The position numbers were made by a program, and so were the translations under genes. Positions 57,201 to 63,221 of a stretch of 63,221 nt of DNA are shown here, piece by piece (position 1 is the first letter of the stretch; every line of letters begins with the position of its first letter). The stretch covers positions 1 to 63,221 of the forward strand of contig LWCA01000066.1 in the NCBI GenBank assembly GCA_001642005.1. The letters are read 5' to 3'. The notes below the pieces were generated by a model that was not told the origin of the DNA, searched no databases, and saw only the letters and a list, made by a program, of their open reading frames with translations. This DNA is from Intoshia linei. Lineage: Eukaryota > Orthonectida > Rhopaluridae.

Positions 57201-60200
57201 TTCTGATTTACACATTTGAATTTATTAATATTAATTAACGAATATATTTAAAGTTTGAATAGTTTTAAAAATAGTACACGACCCTATATTTTAATTAGCA
57301 AACTGTTGTTAGATTTACAATTATAATTATTGGTTAATGCAAGTTTTGTATTTGAAAGACTATTAGTATATAGTAGCTATATATATATAGACATAATATG
57401 CTACGCAATATTTGTTTGTGTGCGTTACCGTTTATTTTAATAACTACCGGTCTTAGAATTTTATAAATTCCACATTTCAAATACAGTTTTTTTGCAGAGA
57501 TCTTAGCAAAATAAATTTTAACCTCCTAAACTCACATCTTACTGGTCAAAAACCCCAATTGTTCTTTTTTTTGAAAATCAAACAAATTGGAAAATTAAAA
57601 AAAATATATATGCTGATACAGAGTTTAAAATCATAAACATTGTCATAAATTTAAATTTAAAAAAATTATATCTTCAGGGCCAAAACCACAAATTACCTTT
57701 TACGAACCTTTATAAAAAATAATGTCATGTTGGAATAGTATCACAAATTGTTCTACAGACCATGTTACTGAATACTGTTGGCAAATAATAAATTAAAAAA
57801 TTAAAAATTCAATACAAATAAGTATATAGACCAGGGTAGTGTTATCAAACCGATTTACCAAAATATAATTATCGGTTGTTCAAATGAGTGAGAATGTACT
57901 TTCTGTTATGTACTTATTATTATTATAAAAAAATATATATTATATTATATATTAAGCCACAGAAAAAAATTTAATAAAGAAGGGGACATATGTTGGTAAA
58001 TCTTATTTATAATAATTAGAATATCATATCGGATTATCGAAGTATATACTAGCTTTAGCTTATTACTTACTTCTAAGAATTAAAAATTATTGATAGTCAT
58101 TTGTGTCATGGCATTCGGTTTAATTTTTAGAAATTAGTCATTTATAGAATTAAAAAATTTCCTGGTACCATCAGATCGACCCCTCTTACGGATTAATCAA
58201 TAATAATTGTATTTACATGATAATGAAATGAAATTTTCATAATCGTCAATTGTGTTTTGTGAATAAATTCACAAGCTAAACAATATTTTTTATTCCATTC
58301 TTTCCATTCCTTCCATTTGACTTTACAAAAATAGAAATGTTGAAAATTTGATCATAATTCGTTTTAGTTAAATGATTATTTGACTATAATTACAAAGAAA
58401 ATGTAGTCAACTTTTAAGTGTTGAGGATATTCCATTATCCATGAGTTTTGTTATATTTGGTGGGATATTCCTAAAATAGTCCTTTATTTATCTAAAATTG
58501 AATGTCTGTGTGTTTGCTATCGTATATTAAAAAAATTTACAGTTGTAGAATTTAAATTTTAATAAACTATTAAATTTAAATTTCTATTTCAGTTTTTCTC
58601 AGAGATATTGATATTCATTTTTCAGTTACCGAAATTTGAGTCCATGAGAGTAAAAAACAATTTAGTTTTGATAAAAGTTAATCAATATTGCCTGTGATTA
58701 TCATTCGTCACAATTTTGGCATTGACCTGAAAATATACTTTTTATATCATTTTATCGACACTAATTTTAGAATAACAAACCCTTGCTTAACAACAAAAGA
58801 AAAAGGAGATGAAATGTATTTGATTTAAAATTTTACAGCTATAATCATAATATCATTAGCATCATCTCAATAGACAATTATTTACAGAACGAAAAAATTG
58901 ATCATGAAGATACGTTAAATAATTGCAATGGTCAAACTATCACAGAGAGGTGAGAAAAGGTTTTGGTAATTGATTTACCAAACACATCGAATAGAAAAAT
59001 CACTTTGGTAGTCATGTTCATTTAATAAATTCAAATAATTATTTGACAATTTTTAGGAAAAAATTAACAAAAAAAATATATTTTTAAAAATAGACAGATA
59101 TTTTACGAAATCAGTAACTGTATGGTTCCAATTTTTGAAATATTAATTTACTACATACATTAGTGTAGTTCATAAAACAATACAGTATTGTGTTATCTTA
59201 CTGTCAAGTAATAATCATAAATGTGTAAAGAATTAATGCAGTATACTCAAAATTGTGACCATTGTCCATTAAATACACATAAAAGTATATATCCTAATAC
59301 ACAATAACACGATCCTAATATACAACTAGTTTTTTAGAATTCAGATAAAGAATTATTGCAGAGCGCTATTTACAAGTACATTCTGAAAACAAATGAAATT
59401 TCGTAATTTTACAAATTATACTTGTAATTTATGTAAAAGTCTAACAAACGTAAAAACAAATTAATATTAACTTTAAAAATAAATATAATTTTGAAAAATG
59501 TTGTGAAAGTAAAAAAAGGTTTCGACGGGTTTTGAACCCGTGATCTTTTGCGTGTTAAGCAGATGTGATAACCACTACACCACGAAACCGTTGAAATAGT
59601 GTTTCAGTGAAATTTAAAAGACAAATTTATTGTTTAAATTATTAATTAAAATATTAATTGTATACTAATTATTGTATTATTAATTAGTTTAGAGTCAAAC
59701 TATTTTACTCAAGGATAACTAACAGGTCCTAAATTAACAATAAATAAATTATTGTTTTTGAATGAGAATATTCTTAAACCAAACCATTTTTACTTAAATC
59801 GAACCATTTTTAATAAAAATCAAAATTTACTATCCTTTAAGGGAAAAACCCACTTTTACAAACCCCTAAGGAAAAATCGAGTTTTTATGGGATACTCTGC
59901 AATTCTGTAAAACTGGATTTTTCCCTTAAAGGTTGGTAAAACTGGAATTTTTTTTCTTTTAAGGTTGGTAAAAGCGAATTTTTCCGTTAAAGGTTGGTAA
60001 AACTAAAATTTTTTTTTAGGGTTGGTAAAAGCGGATTTTTCCCTTAAAGGTTGGTAAAACTGGAATTTTTTCTTTTAGGGTTGGTAAAACTAGAATTTTC
60101 CTTTTAGGGTTGGTAAAACTGAATTTTTCCGGTTAGTGTAGGTAAATTTTGATTTTTAGTAAAAATGGTTGAATTTAAGTAAAAATGGTTGGATTTTAGT

Positions 60201-60676
60201 AAACATCTTTTTTGAATTAACATCGCATATACTCGTACTCAGTGGACGATTAGTAGAACAGTATTAATTAATTAGATGGGCAAGTACATGTATATGAAGG
60301 TCATATTATGAACCCACTGGTTTTTTGAAAAGTTGATAACAGAATTTGGCTGATGCAAATACTAATGTTTTAATGCCTATTCTACATCGACTGAATTTTT
60401 TTGCGATCGAATTTTGGGCATCCGCAGTATCCTAATAAATTTATTTATTTATTTATAAATTATTAATGAGATTGCTTTTCGATTTTTTAGTTGTATTTAA
60501 ATTTTTGGATAAATTGATAAGCCTCGTTACAACCGTCTATCTTATGTTTTACTAGAATTGTATAATTACGTTTTATATTTATTTAATTATTTCTATTTAG
60601 ATTTGATATACTTGATAAAGACAAAATTTTATCAGTCGAGCAGATTGATTTTAGAGATATTTTAAAAAAAAAATAA
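51253..60676 (+). CDS. IQ-motif protein, 5' end unresolved
   Basis: Six exons join in phase: 51253-51380, 54102-54292, 54347-54409, 54723-54791, 58888-58949, 60601-60676 (TAA). The junction of the first two creates a perfect calmodulin-binding IQ motif (IQKIFRGYVDRKK, pattern IQxxxRGxxxR), and a second follows (MIQSCYRRLKARAQRR). The first exon reads PPQKPKVDSIMNEIVSVCKK. After the IQ motifs the protein is Ser/Asp/Asn-rich (FSIDSIDQLINQLLKNSSN; YGQLMQEFIHRLFTF), then HEDTLNNCNGQTITERFDIL and ends IDFRDILKKK. At least 195 aa. I cannot name the family. The link between 54791 and 58888 (4.1-kb intron) rests on matching phase 0 only. Exons 5-6 could belong to another gene. The 1.65-kb last intron contains a tRNA gene on the other strand. 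Confidence 0.6.
52560..53125. repeat. Family B repeat copy in the IQ gene intron
   Basis: Carries 'aaaatgaatattaaagtacttttttgaccgtgaaggcgtca', three degenerate 'tttggggttttgacc' units and ends in 'taaataaatggttacacacacacaaacaaaaaca'. Related partial copies lie at 53440-54000 (with 'tatcaagtggaataagttg') and 50390-50890. The 64-aa frame 52676-52870 is part of it. Confidence 0.6.
54792..58887. other. 4.1-kb intron of the IQ gene with assorted repeats
   Basis: Near 54535 just before it, and again inside, short hAT-type ends occur ('gttgagaacccctgg' at 54520-54534). 56332-56465 carries a piggyBac-like end (separate entry). 56560-57000, 57393-57720 and 58500-58700 are family B tracts with 'tgtctgtgtgcctgttccag', 'ctacgcaatatttgtttgtg' and 'ggtcaaaaccagattaccc'. 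No gene seen. Confidence 0.45.
56332..56469. mobile_element. PiggyBac-like end with palindrome array
   Basis: The right side reads GTGTCAAAGGG/TTAA, which is the form of a piggyBac terminus (TTAA target, CCCTTTGACAC inward). Inside it are four related palindromic words at roughly 40-bp steps: GACTCCACG-G-CGTGGAGTC (56332-56350), CCACGCACATGTGG, CACGCATATATG, CACATATGTGGAG. The left end was not found. Non-coding. Confidence 0.5.
59511..59517 (-). terminator. Pol III T-run terminator of the tRNA-Val gene
   Basis: Seven T residues on the minus strand begin at the position right after the acceptor stem, so the run supplies base 73 and the terminator together. Confidence 0.75.
59518..59589 (-). 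tRNA. tRNA-Val (AAC)
   Basis: Read on the minus strand, a complete cloverleaf: 7-bp acceptor stem GGTTTCG/CGAAACC, D arm GTGTAGTGGTTATCAC (A box), anticodon arm TCTGC-TTAACAC-GCAAA with anticodon AAC, variable loop AGATC, T arm ACGGG-TTCAAAA-CCCGT (B box). No intron and no CCA. It matches the usual animal tRNA-Val sequence closely. Two oddities: position 28-42 is a C-A mismatch, and the base after the acceptor stem is T, not the A normally found at position 73 of tRNA-Val. It lies antisense within the last intron of the IQ gene. Probably functional, but the two changes leave room for a young pseudogene. Confidence 0.85.
59865..60200. repeat. Minisatellite of about 29-32 bp units
   Basis: Eight or nine head-to-tail units of the type 'ggttggtaaaactggaattttttcttttag', with variants 'aaaagcggatttttcccttaaa'. 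The same words appear singly in the dispersed family C copies (960-1080, 10610-10650, 39676-40428), so the array probably expanded from one of them. In the last intron of the IQ gene, about 280 bp from the tRNA. Confidence 0.85.
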
Positions 60677-61542
60677 TTTTTTTACACAAACAAATAAATT
60701 TTAATAATTTGTTAATCATTTATTTCCTTTTTCTTATATCCTTCTACTGATGTGGAGGCACTACAATTGGAATCATTCATTACAATTGAAATTAGAATTC
60801 TTATATACAAGTATAACTGTATGTTTTATTTAAATTATTGTAAATTTTGGTTTAACCCTAATGAAAAATCCTCAGTAAAGAACAAGCTACAATCGGTCAT
60901 ATATAATTAATTTCATTTATTTGTTTATTGAAAAAAATTTGAATTTTAAAAAAATTTAAATTATTAAGAAATTCCGTCTTTATCTAAGCATTACGAAAAC
61001 GTGAATGTGAGCCTTATGGCAAGCCAAAAATCATTTCTAATTGAATCATAGGTTTCTATCTTTTTCAATAAACCTTTTTATACTAATTAAGGGTAATGGA
61101 TATAATATTATCTCCATTTTAATGTATGTACTTTAAATGAAAACATTAAAACAAAATTTAAAATTTTAACTTAGATTTAATTTTAATTCCTCTTTTGAAA
61201 TATGTTAAACATGAACTAGATTACATACGTACGTGATATAAAATGTAAATGAAATATTTCCAACATAATAGACTAAATCAAGTCCATAAGACTAATAATA
61301 AAATGGTATATTTTGATTGGAAAGAATTTGAGGGTATTATATTAAATGTAATGTAGCAAGCCAAACGAAAGATCTCTAAAATAAATAGAGCAAATAAAAA
61401 ATTAAATTTAAAAAATTGAATATAAATTGGACAAAAGATATTCAATTCAACATAATTAAATTTTGTTTCAGGTCACTAAAAGCATATTTTTGTCATTTAT
61501 CTGAAATTCAGTTTCTATTCGTTTAATTTTATAAAATAAAAT
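60677..61542. other. Gap before the secreted-protein gene
   Basis: 866 bp of AT-rich DNA between two plus-strand genes. It must include the end of the IQ transcript and the promoter of the next gene. No repeat or open frame of note. Confidence 0.4.
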
Positions 61543-63221
61543 ATGAAAAATTTCGTAGTTTTATCACTCTGTTTCATTTTGTTGACTGGATGTGAAAGCC
61601 GATTTGTTGGGGATAGAAAAAGACCCACAAAGAGAAATGTTGTCACTTTGACTGGTACAGTCAACCCAGCTGACTTGCAAAGAACCGAAAATAATGGACC
61701 TGTGATCAATGGTAATGTTTAGAATAATTATATAAATTGACAGTATTGGTGTTTGATATTATTATTAATAAAACAACGTAGTTATAGTAGGGTAATATAT
61801 TGAAGGATAAAAAATTCCATCAACAAAATAAAAACCACGAAAATTTTATCTAAATAGTTAATGTATATTTAAGTGGGCAGAAATTTATATGGTCTTACAT
61901 TTTGAACAAATTCAACAGGGTATCAAATATTTGTATAATGTGTGACGATTATCAAAATAAATAATATTTGGAAAGATTTTAATAAAGCTTGACAAATATA
62001 TAAATTAGTTCAAAGTGATTTTTCATTCTTTCGTCATCCCATATTGATGTAATCGCTACATAATGCAATACTTAATTTATTTTTAGTTTGAGTCAGATTG
62101 TAAAAACTGTAATTAGTGGTATGTTAAAATATGTATAATACGTTAAAGTTGAAATAAGGATTTTTATTGGTATCCAAAAATTCTTAATTAAATCAGATTT
62201 AATTTTTGAAAATTTGTTTGTATTCTCCGCCTTCATCACAAATGTAAAAGGGGTACATCAATTCCATTTTAAAACTGCTATTTAAGACAATTGTTTTAAA
62301 TATGAAATTTATTATTATAATTTATTTGCTATAAAATATTTTTCGATTATGAAGAAATTTTGTCATAATTTACGTATATTTGAATATAGAGTTAAACTTC
62401 TCAACACCACAATTTTTGTTTTTCAACATTTATGGCGGTATTAAGGGTTTGGGTTGTTGAGAATAATAAACATTGTGGCGACTAAATCATGGATACGGTT
62501 ACTATATTTTTATAAGCATTCATATAGTAAAATAATGATACATTAAAGTTCATTCATCCAACAAACGCGTATTTTAATATATTTGTTGATAAATTTAATT
62601 AGGGTTTGGTAACTTATAACTAAAACTAGATTAATAGTTTCTATAACAAAAAGTTTAAGAACTGTTTATATCAAAATATTTACGATTTTAATTTAAGGAT
62701 TTAACTCAATTTAATCAAATTTTCTTTTTACATATTTTAAAATTGTGGCGGTAGTGAGAGATTGTCGGTAATGAGAAATTTTCTTATAAAATTGGAATAT
62801 AATGGCGATATTGAGGGGTGGCAGTACTGAGAGGTCTGATTGTATATTCAAAGATATGATTTTCCCTACGACAATTTAAAAAAACTATTCAAACATCAGG
62901 GTGCCAAATTCCGGGTTCGTATAGTAGTGCACTTTGATTATAGTATACTATGGTTTAGACCTTTCCACTTTTGAGGTTCCACAACTAAACCAAAATCAAG
63001 ACCAAATACACAATACATTCACAGATGGAATCAATCAACCTATTCCAGCGCTTGATGAAAATTCTTCTCAGGATAATGAAATAAACTCAGTGTACAACTT
63101 ACTTAAGAATCGACAAACAAACAATCAAAACAACAACGGACCACAACAAAATAGGCAAAACAATAACGGCCGTCAACAAAATGGTCAAAACAACAACGGA
63201 CCACGACCAAATGGTCAAAAT
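61543..63221 (+). CDS. Secreted Asn/Gln/Gly-repeat protein, 5' part
   Basis: Exon 1 is 61543-61711 and exon 2 starts at 62959 and runs open to the window edge (phase 1, GT-AG, 1247-nt intron). The N-terminus MKNFVVLSLCFILLTGCESR is a clear signal peptide with cleavage likely near residues 16-20. A short basic region follows (DRKRPTKRN), then an acidic/polar segment (VPQLNQNQDQIHNTFTDG; INSVYNLLKNRQ) and a tandem repeat of ten residues: QNNNGPQQNR, QNNNGRQQNG, QNNNGPRPNG. No cysteines occur after the signal region so far. Low-complexity secreted proteins of this kind include salivary, silk, cuticle and antimicrobial proteins; the sequence does not choose among them. The antisense 64-aa frame 61515-61709 is a shadow. 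Confidence 0.75.
63126..63221 (+). repeat. 30-bp coding tandem repeat
   Basis: Three units of exactly 30 bp (63126-63155, 63156-63185, 63186-63215) plus six bases of a fourth before the window ends. Units differ by a few bases, some of which change the residues after NNG. The region is markedly poorer in T than the rest of the window. Confidence 0.95.

Noticed and set aside
61543-61605. Bacterial lipoprotein signal (LLTGC)
   Set aside because: The gene has a GT-AG intron with matching phase, so this is a eukaryotic signal peptide that only resembles a lipobox.

Overview
The window reads as nuclear DNA of a small invertebrate animal, most likely an arthropod. It is very AT-rich. Genes are split by GT-AG introns and carry animal-specific families: an Imp/IGF2BP KH protein with no RRMs ahead of its first KH domain, a LOTUS-Tudor germ-granule protein, BuGZ/ZNF207, CENP-X and NOSIP. 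TAA, TAG and TGA are all used as stops. There are no operons, Shine-Dalgarno sites or CRISPR arrays. I cannot fix the species from the sequence. Exon chains below were built by hand from frame, splice phase and family similarity. Where phases close across every junction (COQ7, PCYT2, CENPX, ORC2, NOSIP, DNPEP, LOTUS-Tudor) I trust them most.

Layout, left to right: Imp (-, C-terminal part not resolved), COQ7 (+), PCYT2 (-), CENPX (+), ZNF207/BuGZ (-), LOTUS-Tudor gene (+), a 549-aa unknown protein (-), PSMC3IP/HOP2 (-), ORC2 (+), a decayed transposon-like orphan family (-), a dead Tc1 transposase (-), an intronless 1007-aa protein with a C-terminal BTB-like domain (-), NOSIP (+), an unassigned ORF and a stray copy of the last NOSIP exon (+), DNPEP (-), an IQ-motif gene (+) with a tRNA-Val gene inside its last intron (-), and the start of a secreted Asn/Gln/Gly-repeat protein (+).

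Most genes sit head to head with a neighbour over short gaps: about 285 bp for PSMC3IP/ORC2 and for BTB/NOSIP, 672 bp for BuGZ/LOTUS-Tudor, and no gap at all for PCYT2/CENPX, whose start codons share one CATG. Introns are bimodal: many are 36-56 nt, while a few kilobase-sized ones are filled with short repeats. The products are mostly housekeeping (ubiquinone and phosphatidylethanolamine synthesis, replication origin recognition, centromere/Fanconi histone fold, spindle checkpoint, peptidase) plus meiosis and germline factors (HOP2, LOTUS-Tudor). They do not form one pathway.

The spaces between exons hold several families of short non-autonomous elements: hAT-like pieces with CAG..CTG ends, a 487-bp element with about 45-bp inverted ends, a GTCAGT-rich element, a piggyBac-like end, and internal minisatellites. 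The clearest novel points are the fully overlapping divergent start of PCYT2/CENPX, the extremely short introns, loss of the second HxGH site in PCYT2, and a duplicated NOSIP terminal exon.
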